A stretch of 64,000 nucleotides of DNA, taken from the NCBI RefSeq assembly GCF_030644225.1, contig NZ_CP128650.1, forward strand, positions 444,001 through 508,000, written 5' to 3'. A program made the translations under genes and the position numbers. The notes under the pieces are model-generated. The model was not told the origin of the DNA, did not search any database, and saw nothing but the letters and a program-made list of their open reading frames with translations. Shown here in pieces: positions 42,790 to 53,249 of the stretch (position 1 is its first letter; the number at the start of each line of letters is the position of its first letter). This DNA comes from Selenomonas dianae. Its GTDB lineage: Bacteria > Bacillota > Negativicutes > Selenomonadales > Selenomonadaceae.

Positions 42790-44229
42790 ATGCATACGGA
42801 AACTCGGATTTCGGCTCGCATACGCAGAATATGTGCACCGCTCCTTTTTATCTGTTTTGACTATTTTGCCATACTTCTCGCAGAGAAAATGGCATTTGGT
42901 CTGCATGATATCTATGGTCTCTTGATGGGGACATCCTATCACGTTTCCGACGCTTATCTTTACTTTTGGATTCCCCTTGTTTTCATTGCATTTCTTGCTA
43001 TCTCACAGACCTATACGAAGATGCAGCCGATTTTGGAGACGGTACGTCAGATCTTCTATGCAGTGCTCTATGCGCTCATTACTTGTATCCTAGCTCTTTA
43101 CTTCATGGAGGCGAGCATGCTTGCCTCACGTCTCTACGTTGTTCTCTTTGGTGTACTTGCACTGTTTAATATTTATGCTGCTCGATATGTCCTGTTGAAG
43201 GTTCTAAAGACAACAAATCTGCTGATGAAACCTGTTATCCTGATTGGTGCGGGGAAGACGGCGGAGTTGGTGCTCCGTTCATTCAATTCTGATCTTGGTT
43301 ATCGCTATAAAATTGTCGGCATATTGGACGATGCCCCCATTTCAGAAATATTGCCTCGGAAATTTCTCCTGATGGGAACATTGGACGATGCGGCAAAAAT
43401 TGTGCGTGACACCTATGTTAAGACTGTCATCGTCACAGTGCCGGGAATGGAAAAGGAGAAGCTCCAAGCACTCTTAGAAAACATACAGCCTTATGTAAGG
43501 GATATAATTTTCGTTCCGGATCTCATCGGTGTTCCACTCTACAACGTGGAAGCACAGACATTGTTCAATGAGCAGATTATGATGTTGTCCCTCCGAAACA
43601 ACCTTGCACGTCGCAGAAACCGAGCATTCAAACGAGTTTTTGATACCTTTGTGGGAGGCTTCCTGTGTATTCCTATTCTTCCCATTCTACTTGTTATTGC
43701 GATTTGTATTAAGATTGATTCGAAGGGTCCTGCGTTTTTCAATGGTCAACGCATTGGTAAGAATGGGAAAACATTTACTTGCTATAAGTTTCGATCCATG
43801 TATACGAATGCCGGCGAGATTATGAGAGAGTATCTTGCTGAGCATCCCGCAGCGCAAGAAGAGTGGAATACATTTGCAAAGCTTCGCGACTATGATCCCC
43901 GTGTTACGAAGCTCGGGAGATGGATTCGTAAGTATAGTCTGGATGAACTTCCACAGATTCTGAATGTGATCAAGGGGGATATGAGCCTTGTCGGTCCCCG
44001 CCCTTATCTTCCAAGGGAAAGAGACGATATTGGTGAATATCTCTCGACAATTACACTTACTGTCCCTGGAATTACTGGATTTTGGCAAACGAGTGGGCGC
44101 AACGATGTTAGCTTTGCGGGGCGTGTTGCTATGGATACATGGTATGTGCGAAACTGGTCAATTTGGCTTGATTTGATGTATTTATTTAAGACGGCAAAGA
44201 TTGTGTTTACGGGAAAAGGTGCGTATTGA
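42790..44229 (+). CDS. undecaprenyl-phosphate sugar phosphotransferase (WbaP-like)
   Basis: The 479-residue initiating enzyme transfers a sugar-1-phosphate to undecaprenyl phosphate. About four helices and a nucleotide-binding-like segment ([17 protein letters not shown]) precede the C-terminal phosphoglycosyltransferase domain: [49 protein letters not shown]. This order matches WbaP (galactose-1-phosphate). Sugar identity remains inference. AGGAGGGG precedes ATG 42790. Confidence 0.9.
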   Translation: MHTETRISARIRRICAPLLFICFDYFAILLAEKMAFGLHDIYGLLMGTSYHVSDAYLYFWIPLVFIAFLAISQTYTKMQPILETVRQIFYAVLYALITCILALYFMEASMLASRLYVVLFGVLALFNIYAARYVLLKVLKTTNLLMKPVILIGAGKTAELVLRSFNSDLGYRYKIVGILDDAPISEILPRKFLLMGTLDDAAKIVRDTYVKTVIVTVPGMEKEKLQALLENIQPYVRDIIFVPDLIGVPLYNVEAQTLFNEQIMMLSLRNNLARRRNRAFKRVFDTFVGGFLCIPILPILLVIAICIKIDSKGPAFFNGQRIGKNGKTFTCYKFRSMYTNAGEIMREYLAEHPAAQEEWNTFAKLRDYDPRVTKLGRWIRKYSLDELPQILNVIKGDMSLVGPRPYLPRERDDIGEYLSTITLTVPGITGFWQTSGRNDVSFAGRVAMDTWYVRNWSIWLDLMYLFKTAKIVFTGKGAY

Positions 44230-44256
44230 ATCAATTCATGTACGGAGGGAAATAGA

Positions 44257-45030
44257 TTGGATGTAAAAATCATTGTGGCTACACATAAAAAATATTGGAT
44301 GCCGGATGATAAGGTGTACTTGCCTCTTCATGTAGGTCATGCGGGAAAAGAAGATCTTGGTTATCAAGGTGACGATACGGGAGATAATATCAGTCAAAAG
44401 AATGCAAATTATTGTGAACTCACTGGTCTCTATTGGGCATGGAAAAATCTAGCAGCAGAGTATATTGGTCTGTGTCATTATAGAAGATATTTTGTAAAAA
44501 ACCGTTGGGGGAATGCCCGAGAAGCTGTTTTTAAAAAGAGAGATTTTGAAGAGCTCTTGGTACAGCACCCCGTGCTTGTTCCGAGAAAAAGACGTTACTA
44601 TATCGAAACGATTCGTAGTCATTATAATCACTCACATTACGCTAAAGATTTATATATGACAGAGATGGTTATAACTGAATTATACCCGAAATATATCGTT
44701 TCGTTTAATAATGTAATGGAACGAACTTGGGCGCATATGTTCAATATGCTTGTAATGAGAAAAGATTTGCTCGATGGGTATTGCAGATGGCTCTTCCATA
44801 TATTAAGTGAAGTTGAGCGGAGGACAGACATCTCACATTATGATCCTGTCGAGGCAAGAATATATGGGTATTTGTCTGAACTTCTTTTAGATGTTTGGCT
44901 TGAAACAAACAATATTCCTTACGAAGAAGTACAAGTGCGCTTTATGGAACGACAGAATTGGGTGAAAAAAGGTGGTATTTTCCTCAAACGTAAGTTTTGG
45001 AATGGAAAACGAGCAACAAAAGAAACTTAA
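44257..45030 (+). CDS. DUF4422 glycosyltransferase-like protein
   Basis: A 257-residue protein of the DUF4422 family, found in capsule and exopolysaccharide clusters and thought to transfer sugars. Shared features are IIVATHKKYWMPDD, YCELTGLYWAWKN, GLCHYRRYF and YPKYIVSFN. The start is TTG 44257, set by CGGAGGGA and the absence of an in-frame ATG nearby. Base composition turns clearly AT-richer here than in the preceding genes, which suggests foreign origin for this and the next genes. Confidence 0.8.
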   Translation: MDVKIIVATHKKYWMPDDKVYLPLHVGHAGKEDLGYQGDDTGDNISQKNANYCELTGLYWAWKNLAAEYIGLCHYRRYFVKNRWGNAREAVFKKRDFEELLVQHPVLVPRKRRYYIETIRSHYNHSHYAKDLYMTEMVITELYPKYIVSFNNVMERTWAHMFNMLVMRKDLLDGYCRWLFHILSEVERRTDISHYDPVEARIYGYLSELLLDVWLETNNIPYEEVQVRFMERQNWVKKGGIFLKRKFWNGKRATKET

Positions 45031-45964
45031 GATAAGTGTTATTCTTCCTGTATATAACGTAAGAGCATATATTGAACGTTGCTTAATTTCTTTTATACAA
45101 CAAGGCCTAGATGATCTGGAGTTGATTTGTATAGATGATGGATCCACCGATGGTAGCGGGAAAATTTGTGATGATTATGCTTTAAAATATAAGGAAATTA
45201 AAGTATTTCATAAGGAAAACGGAGGTGTTGGTTCAGCCAGAAGTTTAGGCTTGCAGAAATCTTCCGGAGATTATATCGCATGGTGTGACCCAGATGATTA
45301 CGTTGATATGCGATGGAAAAACAAGATCTTTGAGGCTCTGTTTACGGAGCCAGATTGTGTTGTGATTGGGCTAACCAAGATTACTGACGAAAAACCTGTT
45401 CCTCAACCATTGCCCTTTGATGGTTATATAAAAATAGAGAAATATCTATATGAACTCTCTTGCGATCGATATATTAAAAGTTATTTATGTACGCATATTC
45501 TTAAATCTTCAATAGTCAAAAGTGTTCCGTTTAGCTCTTCGTTGAAGTATTATGAGGACTATGATTTTTTTACGAGATTTTCTGTCAAACTAAAAACGAT
45601 TTATTTTATTCCTTATAGTCTGTATTACTATGCATATCGATCAACTAGCTTGACGCATCAAAGAAAACCGGCGGCTTTCATCAGACAATCTTTTGTTATT
45701 GCACATAAAAGGTACAATCGTTTTTTACGCTCTGGTATTGCTTGCTCTAAAGCTGGTTATTGGAAAACACTTCTCGTTGGGTGTATGGCGCTCTCTTTAT
45801 ATGCAGAAGGGAGAGTCCTATACGAAAAAGGAAGATATCTCATTAGTAAAAATCTGTGTGACATTATGCAAAGTACAGATTTGCGAAAAAAGGATAAATT
45901 GGCTGCATTAGTTGTCACTTTCACGCCATATCATTTGTTAAAGGCACTTCTATCAAAGTGCTGA
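45002..45964 (+). CDS. glycosyltransferase family 2
   Basis: The 320-residue GT-A fold enzyme has KISVILPVYNVRAYIERCL, IDDGSTDGSG, GGVGSARSLGL and the metal-binding DPDDYVD, all typical of family 2 transferases. Its first 29 bases overlap the end of the DUF4422 gene; GTG 44972 would be an earlier option. The sugar and acceptor are not readable. A C-terminal hydrophobic segment (TLLVGCMALSLYAEG) may touch the membrane. Confidence 0.85.
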   Translation: MENEQQKKLKISVILPVYNVRAYIERCLISFIQQGLDDLELICIDDGSTDGSGKICDDYALKYKEIKVFHKENGGVGSARSLGLQKSSGDYIAWCDPDDYVDMRWKNKIFEALFTEPDCVVIGLTKITDEKPVPQPLPFDGYIKIEKYLYELSCDRYIKSYLCTHILKSSIVKSVPFSSSLKYYEDYDFFTRFSVKLKTIYFIPYSLYYYAYRSTSLTHQRKPAAFIRQSFVIAHKRYNRFLRSGIACSKAGYWKTLLVGCMALSLYAEGRVLYEKGRYLISKNLCDIMQSTDLRKKDKLAALVVTFTPYHLLKALLSKC

Positions 45965-45988
45965 CACTATGTGAATAGAGGAGGATAA

Positions 45989-47392
45989 ATGGATAAAATC
46001 GAAATTCGATATCACTCTATCTGCATAGGTATGGCGATACTTTTCTTTCCCTTTATTACATCGATTAAAGGAATAGCAAATTTAGGTTGGTTGGGAAAAG
46101 AACTAAGTTTTTATCCACTTATGGCTGGAGTCTTTATCTGGGGACTTAGTTGTCTTTGTTATGGAAGAAAAGTATATATCCCTCGTATCAGGTCTGTGGT
46201 ATGTCTATGGTTTTTTGTGCTTGCTGTTATTTTATCAGGATTGCTAAACTTTGTGGAGTTATGGGGGATCACCTATGGAGACAGAACAGGGGTATATATA
46301 TGGTTTATGCAGATGGTATCTATTTGTGTTTATGTAGCTATTTCTCTCTATACATATAATTGGCTTAGATGCTATGATGGTGACGTGTTTCGATTCTTGT
46401 ATAAGTATCTGATATTGTCTTTTTTTGTTGCAGGTATATACTCTATATTTGAATTGGGAAGTCTTGTCGGACAAAGTGTCTTTGGTGATGTTCTATCGTT
46501 TTTGGACTCCTTATTTCGTGAAAGTGATAGTCAAAATATACTTTTAACTTATGGGCGCGTGAGATCTGTAGCTGTTGAAGCTTCATATTTTGGTATGTAT
46601 TCCGGGATTCTAATGCCATGGTTGTTTTCGTTGATTTTTCTTGCGAAAAGTCGGTATAGAATTCTTGTCGTTCTTGGGTGGATCTACTTTACTTTATTAA
46701 ATATTATGAGCATATCAAGGACAGCCTATTTTATCTTTCTTGTTGAAATGATTGTCTATTTATTGTTGTTTAGAAGAGAGCTTCAGAAAAAATTTTTTTG
46801 GATAGCTCTTTATGGGGGCAGCCTTATCCTTTTAGGGGTGGGCGGGGGCGTAATCTATGGTGATTTTGTCAATGTTGACATCTTTGCCGTTTTTGGGTCT
46901 CTTTTAGGTGGAAATGCAGGGAGTTTTAGTAGTTCAAATGATGCACGATTAGGTTCTCAGTTTGCTGCCCTGCAGCTTTTTCTTGACTATCCTGTTTATG
47001 GAGTTGGTTTTGGTACGGCTGGCTTATATCTTGTAAATTATTACCCTCTATGGGCGTATGCGAGTCCTGAAATTCATATATGGATACAGGAATATATTGC
47101 CCAGAGCGGACTGGTATCTACACATGGGCTGTATTCTCGCCTACTGGCTGAAACAGGATTGCTTGGCTTTTTTGCTTGGGTGCTATATTATATCTCTTTA
47201 TTTTCTGGTCTTTTACGTTCAGTAGGGATAGAAAAACTATCCTTTCAGCTGATTGTCAAAAAGAATCTTTTTGTGACCTTGGTTGGAACGAGTTTGTTCG
47301 CCTTCAATATTGATGCTTTTCGACTTATGTCTTATTGGGTGCTTTTTGCTTTTGTTTGGTGTGTTATAGCAAGAGATGGTCATGTCAGATGA
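45989..47392 (+). CDS. O-antigen polymerase/ligase-like membrane protein (Wzy-like)
   Basis: The 467-residue protein has about eleven hydrophobic helices and a large periplasmic loop between about 290 and 390 (containing DARLGSQFAALQLFLDYPVYGVGFG), the layout of Wzy polymerases and O-antigen ligases. It likely joins repeat units on the periplasmic face. GAGGAG precedes ATG 45989. It overlaps the next gene by four bases. Polymerase rather than ligase is inferred from the operon. Confidence 0.82.
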   Translation: MDKIEIRYHSICIGMAILFFPFITSIKGIANLGWLGKELSFYPLMAGVFIWGLSCLCYGRKVYIPRIRSVVCLWFFVLAVILSGLLNFVELWGITYGDRTGVYIWFMQMVSICVYVAISLYTYNWLRCYDGDVFRFLYKYLILSFFVAGIYSIFELGSLVGQSVFGDVLSFLDSLFRESDSQNILLTYGRVRSVAVEASYFGMYSGILMPWLFSLIFLAKSRYRILVVLGWIYFTLLNIMSISRTAYFIFLVEMIVYLLLFRRELQKKFFWIALYGGSLILLGVGGGVIYGDFVNVDIFAVFGSLLGGNAGSFSSSNDARLGSQFAALQLFLDYPVYGVGFGTAGLYLVNYYPLWAYASPEIHIWIQEYIAQSGLVSTHGLYSRLLAETGLLGFFAWVLYYISLFSGLLRSVGIEKLSFQLIVKKNLFVTLVGTSLFAFNIDAFRLMSYWVLFAFVWCVIARDGHVR

Positions 47393-48516
47393 AGATTTTA
47401 ATGATAACAAGGTCCTATCCACCTCTCCGAAATCCAAGAGCGTTTCGTTCTTATGAACTGTTGCGAGGATTCTGTGAAAGAGGCTTATGCGTAGATTTGG
47501 TAGCTCCTGAGGGGATTAAATGTAGTGATAGCGATCTGTGGGGGTATCATCTTGTATCCTATGGCGGGAATTATGATAAAAAAAAGGCTGGTACAAAACA
47601 ATATTCTCGCTTGAAAAAGTATATCAGGAAAATATCAAGCTATTTTTTAGGCGACTCACCTAGCAATATTCTTTATTCAATATATTTGTTTAGATTACTA
47701 TTGGAAAAGAGAATGTTAAATCATTACGATGCAGTGGTAGTTATCAGCTACCCCTTTTATAATTTGGTTGCTGTTTCCTTATTTGCGAAGCTGTTTTCAT
47801 TAGAAATTCGACTCATTGCTGACTGTGGAGATCCCCTGTATCATAATTCTTCCTTTGCAAAAGCTTTGTATTTGAAGTGGTTTGAACGGTGGGTGCTAAA
47901 GTCTTTTGATTATGTTACTATTCCGTTTGAGCATGCTCAGAAAGCATATCAAGAGGCTGTTTCGCAAGGGAAGATTAGAGTGATTCCTCAAGGTTTTCAT
48001 ATGATCGATATTTCTGTTGGTATGTATCAAGAAAATCTTATACCAACGTTCTGTTATGCGGGAGTCTTTTATGAACAGATACGTAATCCGGAGTTTTTTT
48101 TCGAATATCTTATGATGATACAGGGGGATTATCGTTTTATTGTATATGCGCTGGATGAGCCGTTTACACAATCACTACTAGTGAAATATCAGGTGCGATT
48201 AAAAGATCGGTTGATTGTTATGCCTCCTGTTGATCGTGAAGATCTAATTCGCGCAATGGCAAAGATGGATTTCGTCATTAACTTTGATAATGATAATGCA
48301 ACACAACGACCAAGTAAGCTGATTGACTATGCCATGAGTCGGAGGCCTATCTTGAGCTTTAACCGCCAGACGTTTCGACCAGAAGTCTTTCAAGCATTTC
48401 TGAAAGGGGACTACAGTGCACAATATCATGTTGATTTAGAGCAATATGATATTCGTCATGTGGTGGATCAGTTTGAGGCATTATTTGAGGAGAAAGCAGG
48501 GGAAGAGGCACAATAA
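47389..48516 (+). CDS. glycosyltransferase, GT-B fold (family 4-like)
   Basis: A 375-residue enzyme starting at ATG 47389 over the preceding stop. The N-terminus MKILMITRSYPPLRNPRAF and the C-terminal VDREDLIRAMAKMDFVINFDND...PSKLIDYAMSRRPIL resemble GT4 enzymes, although the usual E-x7-E is degenerate. It would add one sugar of the repeat unit in the cytoplasm. Low GC and rare codons continue through it, ending sharply at the next gene. Confidence 0.8.
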   Translation: MKILMITRSYPPLRNPRAFRSYELLRGFCERGLCVDLVAPEGIKCSDSDLWGYHLVSYGGNYDKKKAGTKQYSRLKKYIRKISSYFLGDSPSNILYSIYLFRLLLEKRMLNHYDAVVVISYPFYNLVAVSLFAKLFSLEIRLIADCGDPLYHNSSFAKALYLKWFERWVLKSFDYVTIPFEHAQKAYQEAVSQGKIRVIPQGFHMIDISVGMYQENLIPTFCYAGVFYEQIRNPEFFFEYLMMIQGDYRFIVYALDEPFTQSLLVKYQVRLKDRLIVMPPVDREDLIRAMAKMDFVINFDNDNATQRPSKLIDYAMSRRPILSFNRQTFRPEVFQAFLKGDYSAQYHVDLEQYDIRHVVDQFEALFEEKAGEEAQ

Positions 48517-49734
48517 ATGAAAAATGTATGTGTGATAGGGCTCGGCTACATCGGTCTTCCAACGGCGACGCTGATTGCCAACAACGGCTTCAAGGTCTAT
48601 GGAATGGATCCGGTGGAGTGTGTCGTGGAGACGGTCAATCGCGGGGAGATTCACATTGTGGAACCGGAACTTGCGACGTATGTGAAGAAGGCAGTCTCCT
48701 CGGGAAATCTCCATGCGGATGTAAAGCCGCATGAAGCGGATGTGTTTATCCTCGCGGTCCCTACACCATTTAAGGGGGATAAGGAACCAGATTTGTCTTT
48801 CGTAGAATCGGCGACATGTGAAATTGCTCCATATGTCAAAGAGGAAAATCTGATTATCCTTGAGTCGACCAGTCCTGTTGGAACGACGGAGAAAGTTCGA
48901 GACTGGCTATTTGAGGAGCGAATGGATCTTGTGGGGCAGTCTGTTTACTTTGCCCATTGTCCGGAACGTGTCCTGCCCGGCAAGATCGTTGAGGAACTGC
49001 CACATAATGATCGCATTATCGGCGGTATTGATGAGGAATCGACGAAGAAAACCATCGACTTTTATAGCCGTTTTGTCACAGGGGCGCTTCTCCCTACGGA
49101 TGCGAGAACCGCAGAGATGGCAAAACTCACGGAGAACTCCTTCCGTGATGTGAATATTGCATTTGCAAATGAACTCTCGATTATCTGCGACAAGCTCGGC
49201 ATTGATGTCTGGGAGCTGATTCGTCTTGCAAATCGCCATCCGCGCGTCAATATCCTTCAGCCGGGCCCCGGAGTCGGTGGACACTGCATTGCTGTGGATC
49301 CATGGTTTATCGTAGACTCGGCACCGCGTGATGCACGACTGATTCGTGTTGCGCGTGAGGTCAATGACAGCAAACCGCACGTTGTTATGGAGAAGGTATA
49401 TGAAGCAGTTCGCACGACTGAGAATCCGAAGGTTGCATGTCTCGGTCTTGCGTTTAAGCCAGACATTGATGATCTGCGCGAGAGTCCGTCGCTGCAGATT
49501 GCGGAGAAACTCGCAGCAGGGACGCTTGATGAGCTGCTCGTTGTAGAGCCGAATATCCATACACTTCCTGCTTGCCTTGCAGATAAAAAAAATGTACGCC
49601 TTGTATCGGTAGAGGAAGCCATGCGGGATGCGAATATCATTCTGCTGCTCGTCGATCACAAGGAGTTTAAGGCAATGGATCGGAGTTTTCTTAATGGGAA
49701 GACGGTCATCGATACACGGGGGATTTTTGCATGA
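48517..49734 (+). CDS. wecC: UDP-N-acetylmannosamine dehydrogenase-type enzyme
   Basis: The 405-residue NAD-dependent enzyme oxidises a UDP-sugar C6 alcohol to a uronic acid. Motifs are GLGYIGLP (8-15), SPVGTTEKV, AKLTENSFRDVNIAFANELS and GPGVGGHCIAVDPWF with catalytic Cys257; the last matches WecC rather than UDP-glucose dehydrogenase. The product would be UDP-ManNAcA, although no wecB epimerase gene is next to it. GC content returns to the chromosomal level. Overlaps the next gene (ATGA). Confidence 0.88.
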   Translation: MKNVCVIGLGYIGLPTATLIANNGFKVYGMDPVECVVETVNRGEIHIVEPELATYVKKAVSSGNLHADVKPHEADVFILAVPTPFKGDKEPDLSFVESATCEIAPYVKEENLIILESTSPVGTTEKVRDWLFEERMDLVGQSVYFAHCPERVLPGKIVEELPHNDRIIGGIDEESTKKTIDFYSRFVTGALLPTDARTAEMAKLTENSFRDVNIAFANELSIICDKLGIDVWELIRLANRHPRVNILQPGPGVGGHCIAVDPWFIVDSAPRDARLIRVAREVNDSKPHVVMEKVYEAVRTTENPKVACLGLAFKPDIDDLRESPSLQIAEKLAAGTLDELLVVEPNIHTLPACLADKKNVRLVSVEEAMRDANIILLLVDHKEFKAMDRSFLNGKTVIDTRGIFA

Positions 49735-51854
49735 AGCAGGTACTGATTAAACGTGGATGCGCTGTTGCAGAGGATATTCCTATCCCGCAGATAGAGGCTG
49801 ACAAGATTTTGGTGCATGTGGCAAATTCGTGCATTTCCATCGGTACCGAGATGAGCGGTGTGCGTGCGAGTTCCGTTCCTCTATGGAAGCGTGCCCTCAA
49901 GGAACGTGACAAGGTCAAGAGAGTCCTTGATATGGTTGCTGAAAAAGGTGTTGCACAGACACGTGAAATTGTCAAAGGGAAACTCGAAGCGGGGGCACTT
50001 GTCGGGTACTCAGCGGCGGGTGTCGTCATTGGTGTCGGTGCAAATGTGCGTGACGTGAAGATCGGTGAGCGTGTCGCCTGTGCCGGCGCGCAGTGCGCAC
50101 ATCACGCAGAGATTATCAATGTACCTCGTAACTTGCTCGTGAAGATTCCAGAATCCGTTTCTTTTGAAGAGGCAAGTACGGTTACACTTGGCTCGATTGC
50201 CATGCAGGGCGTACGCCGTGCCCATACAACACTCGGAGAATGTTTCGTTGTGATCGGCCTTGGCGTCATCGGACAGTTTGTTGTACAAATGCTCAAAGCA
50301 AGCGGCTGCAAGGTGATCGTCAGTGATTTGGATGCGGGACGCATCGAGATTGCACTGAAACATGGGGCGGACTATGCCATTCAGCCGGATGGCACGACGG
50401 ATGCCGAGCAGGTAGCGCGTCTGACGGATGGGATTGGTGCAGACGGCGTTATCATTACGGCAGCGGCAAAGTCCGATGCCATTGTTTCAACCGCATTTAA
50501 GATGTGTCGTCGCAAGGGGCGCGTTGTTCTTGTCGGTGATGTCGGTCTGCATCTGAACCGTGCAGACTTCTATGAGAAGGAGATTGATTTCTTCATCTCC
50601 ACTTCCTATGGACCGGGGCGCTATGATAGTATTTACGAGGAAAAGGGACTGGAATACCCCGTTAGCTATGTACGCTGGACAGAGAACCGCAATCTGCAGG
50701 AAGTGCTGAATCTGATTGCAGCGAAAAAACTCTCCGTTATGGATATGGTGTCGAAAATCTATCCCGTGGAGGAAGCGGACGCCGCATACGAATCACTGAA
50801 AACTGCATCACCGAAGCCTCTCATGGTGCTTCTCTCCTACCCTCAAGAGGACCAGGAAGAAGCGGATGTTGTAACCGTTGCTGCACATCCAACACATAAG
50901 GAAAAGATACAGGTTGCTCTGATCGGTGCGGGCGGCTTTGCCAAAGGGATGCACCTGCCGAATATCAAACAGCTCGGCAATCTCTACCAATTGCGCGGCG
51001 TGATGAGTCGCACGGGAACCAATGCCGAAGCGGTCGCAAAGCAGTTCGGAGCTGACTATGCGACAACGAATTACGAAAAGGTGCTTGCGGATGATGCCGT
51101 TGACATGGTGCTTATCGCAACACGTCACAACCTTCATGCCGATATGGTCTTGGCAGCACTCAAATCGGGCAAACATGTCCTTGTTGAAAAGCCTCTTGCC
51201 ATCAATGCCGAGGAACTGGCAAGGATCGAGCTGTTCTATCGGGAACATCATGATGCACCTTTTCTTTTGACCGGATTCAATCGTCGCCATTCACGCTATC
51301 TGCAGGAGATCGCGAAGCACACGACTGCACGCCAAAATCCTATGATCATTCACTATACGATGAATGCAGGCTACATTCCGCTTGATCATTGGGTGCATAC
51401 TGAAGAGGGGGCGGGGCGCAACATTGGAGAGGCGTGCCATATCTATGATGTATTCAACTTCCTCACGGGAGCAAAGGCTGTTTCTGTCAGTGCATCCTCC
51501 ATTCAGCCGAATGGGGCATATTATAGTGCCAAAGACAATTTTATTGCCACGGTTACTTACGACGATGGTTCTGTAGCCAATCTCATCTATACGGCTGTGG
51601 GCAGTAAAGAATTTCCCAAGGAAACGATGGAAGTGTTCTTTGACGGGAAGATGATTACGCTCAATGATTACAAGTCGATGAAGGGATACGGTGTAAAGCT
51701 TGCCTCGATTGAGACGAAGGGCAGCGAAAAGGGGCAGCTCGAAGAACTTGAGGCATTTGGTAAGTCAATCAAAGAAGGGCGTGAAGCTCCGATTTCCCTT
51801 TGGCAGCAGGTGCAGGCAATGCAGATTGCCTTTGCGGTGGAAGAGCAGATTTGA
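49731..51854 (+). CDS. bi-domain oxidoreductase (MDR alcohol dehydrogenase + Gfo/Idh/MocA)
   Basis: A 707-residue fusion. Residues 1 to about 360 form a medium-chain zinc-type dehydrogenase with FVVIGLGVIGQFVVQMLKASG as its nucleotide site. From about 393 a Gfo/Idh/MocA domain starts with VALIGAGGFAKGMHLPNIKQL and contains EKPLAINAEELA. Such fusions occur in polysaccharide loci with heparinase II/III-like genes, as seen here at 61 kb. Its last 53 bases recur, diverged, at 53797-53849. Confidence 0.85.
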   Translation: MKQVLIKRGCAVAEDIPIPQIEADKILVHVANSCISIGTEMSGVRASSVPLWKRALKERDKVKRVLDMVAEKGVAQTREIVKGKLEAGALVGYSAAGVVIGVGANVRDVKIGERVACAGAQCAHHAEIINVPRNLLVKIPESVSFEEASTVTLGSIAMQGVRRAHTTLGECFVVIGLGVIGQFVVQMLKASGCKVIVSDLDAGRIEIALKHGADYAIQPDGTTDAEQVARLTDGIGADGVIITAAAKSDAIVSTAFKMCRRKGRVVLVGDVGLHLNRADFYEKEIDFFISTSYGPGRYDSIYEEKGLEYPVSYVRWTENRNLQEVLNLIAAKKLSVMDMVSKIYPVEEADAAYESLKTASPKPLMVLLSYPQEDQEEADVVTVAAHPTHKEKIQVALIGAGGFAKGMHLPNIKQLGNLYQLRGVMSRTGTNAEAVAKQFGADYATTNYEKVLADDAVDMVLIATRHNLHADMVLAALKSGKHVLVEKPLAINAEELARIELFYREHHDAPFLLTGFNRRHSRYLQEIAKHTTARQNPMIIHYTMNAGYIPLDHWVHTEEGAGRNIGEACHIYDVFNFLTGAKAVSVSASSIQPNGAYYSAKDNFIATVTYDDGSVANLIYTAVGSKEFPKETMEVFFDGKMITLNDYKSMKGYGVKLASIETKGSEKGQLEELEAFGKSIKEGREAPISLWQQVQAMQIAFAVEEQI
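51802..51854 (+). repeat. duplicated 3' end of the oxidoreductase gene, copy 1
   Basis: These 53 bases, encoding QQVQAMQIAFAVEEQI and the stop, match 53797-53849 at 47 of 53 positions. Four of the six differences are silent third-position changes. The pair brackets the ATPase/nuclease genes. Confidence 0.9.
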
Positions 51855-51899
51855 TTGCTTTTCGGCAGGAGGATATTCGAAGATATAAGGAGAACATTG

Positions 51900-53249
51900 A
51901 TGCGAAAATTAAAGATAAAAGGCTTTGGTCCGTTAGATCATATTGACCTTGACTTGGATAAATCGTGCAACCTCATCATTGGGGAACAAGCCATAGGTAA
52001 GAGTACACTAGCTAAAACGATATACTTTTCGTTAAAAATACGAGATTACCTATTGGAATGCTTGTCTGATTTGTCAGAGCTTCACCCGGGAGAAACACGA
52101 TACGCTCGTTTTTTGTTCTATGTAAGACGATGCTTTATGGGGTGTTTTGGAACAACGAAGCATATGCGTCCCTTCAAGATAGAGTTCGACTATGCGTGCG
52201 GTTCAACGCCAAAAGGAACGAAACAACTTATACTGACGTTGAAAGATGGCTTTGTGGACATTAAATTTTCACGTGTTCTACAAAATGACATTCAGGCTTT
52301 GTTTCAACGTGCAGAAGAATTGTATGGGCAACGAGATTTAGTACAACATATAGGTGTCTATGATGATGTGATTCAAGATTTACAGGCCAGCCTGTTGATA
52401 CGTCAACATTTGCGGCAGACGGTCAATGCAATGTTTGATATACAGGGAGATGTTTTGTATATTCCGGCAGGTCGAAGTATTTTGGCCACACTGTCTGAGC
52501 AGCTGCAGGAGATTGATACAACAGATACGTCTCAGATGGATTTACCGTTGAAGGAGTTTATTGCACTTATCCAAAAGTTGAAAAAACGATTTGGAACGCA
52601 GCTGGAATATATCGTTGAGCAGTATACAAAAATGGAAGGGAGGAATATTCGTAGACATGATGTTCAGCTTGCCATAGATACAATCAGAAAAATTTTAAAG
52701 GCAAGCTATATCAATGAACAAGATACAGAAAAACTCTATTATGATAATGAAAATTGGGTAAAACTCATGTATGCCTCGTCCGGTCAGCAGGAATCCCTAT
52801 GGATTTTGCTGCTGATTTTTCAGCGCCTTTTATTACAGCAAAAAACTTTTTTGATTGTAGAAGAACCCGAAGCACATTTATTTCCTATTGCACAGAGGCA
52901 TATGATGGAGATGGTGGGATTATTGATGTATGCTACGGGAAGCGAGGTGTTTATTACCACTCATAGTCCCTATGTGTTAAACTCCTTAAATGTGTTGGCA
53001 TACTCTGGAAAGATTGAAGGCAAGGATGCGAATATCAAGAATGCTGTCGTGCCTAGAGGTTATAGAATTCTTCCGGGGCAGCTTGAAGCGTACCTTCTTT
53101 TGCAACGTGCGGGAACATCATCTCTTGTATCTATTATGGATAAAAATGAAGGCTTAATCCAATCTCACAAGATCGACAGACTTTCGGATATTATAGAGCA
53201 AGATATGGAAAAGCTGCTTGAAAAAGAGGTACAATATGATTTGCAATAA
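51900..53249 (+). CDS. AAA_15/ABC-type ATPase, OLD/RecF-like without Toprim
   Basis: A 449-residue ATPase. Walker A is GEQAIGKST (28-36), a signature-like SSGQQES lies before Walker B in TFLIVEEPEAHLF, and VFITTHSPYVLNSL holds the switch His. The fold is that of the overcoming-lysogenization-defect/RecF ATPases used in several phage-defence systems, but the C-terminal Toprim nuclease is absent. Instead a small nuclease-like protein is encoded immediately downstream with a 14-base overlap. AAGGAGA precedes ATG 51900. Not a polysaccharide enzyme. Base use is AT-rich. Confidence 0.82.
   Translation: MRKLKIKGFGPLDHIDLDLDKSCNLIIGEQAIGKSTLAKTIYFSLKIRDYLLECLSDLSELHPGETRYARFLFYVRRCFMGCFGTTKHMRPFKIEFDYACGSTPKGTKQLILTLKDGFVDIKFSRVLQNDIQALFQRAEELYGQRDLVQHIGVYDDVIQDLQASLLIRQHLRQTVNAMFDIQGDVLYIPAGRSILATLSEQLQEIDTTDTSQMDLPLKEFIALIQKLKKRFGTQLEYIVEQYTKMEGRNIRRHDVQLAIDTIRKILKASYINEQDTEKLYYDNENWVKLMYASSGQQESLWILLLIFQRLLLQQKTFLIVEEPEAHLFPIAQRHMMEMVGLLMYATGSEVFITTHSPYVLNSLNVLAYSGKIEGKDANIKNAVVPRGYRILPGQLEAYLLLQRAGTSSLVSIMDKNEGLIQSHKIDRLSDIIEQDMEKLLEKEVQYDLQ

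Noticed and set aside
51855-51899. Earlier start for the ATPase at 51855
   Set aside because: The added residues lie in the short gap after the oxidoreductase gene, without a ribosome site; ATG 51900 has AAGGAGA and puts the Walker A loop at the normal position.
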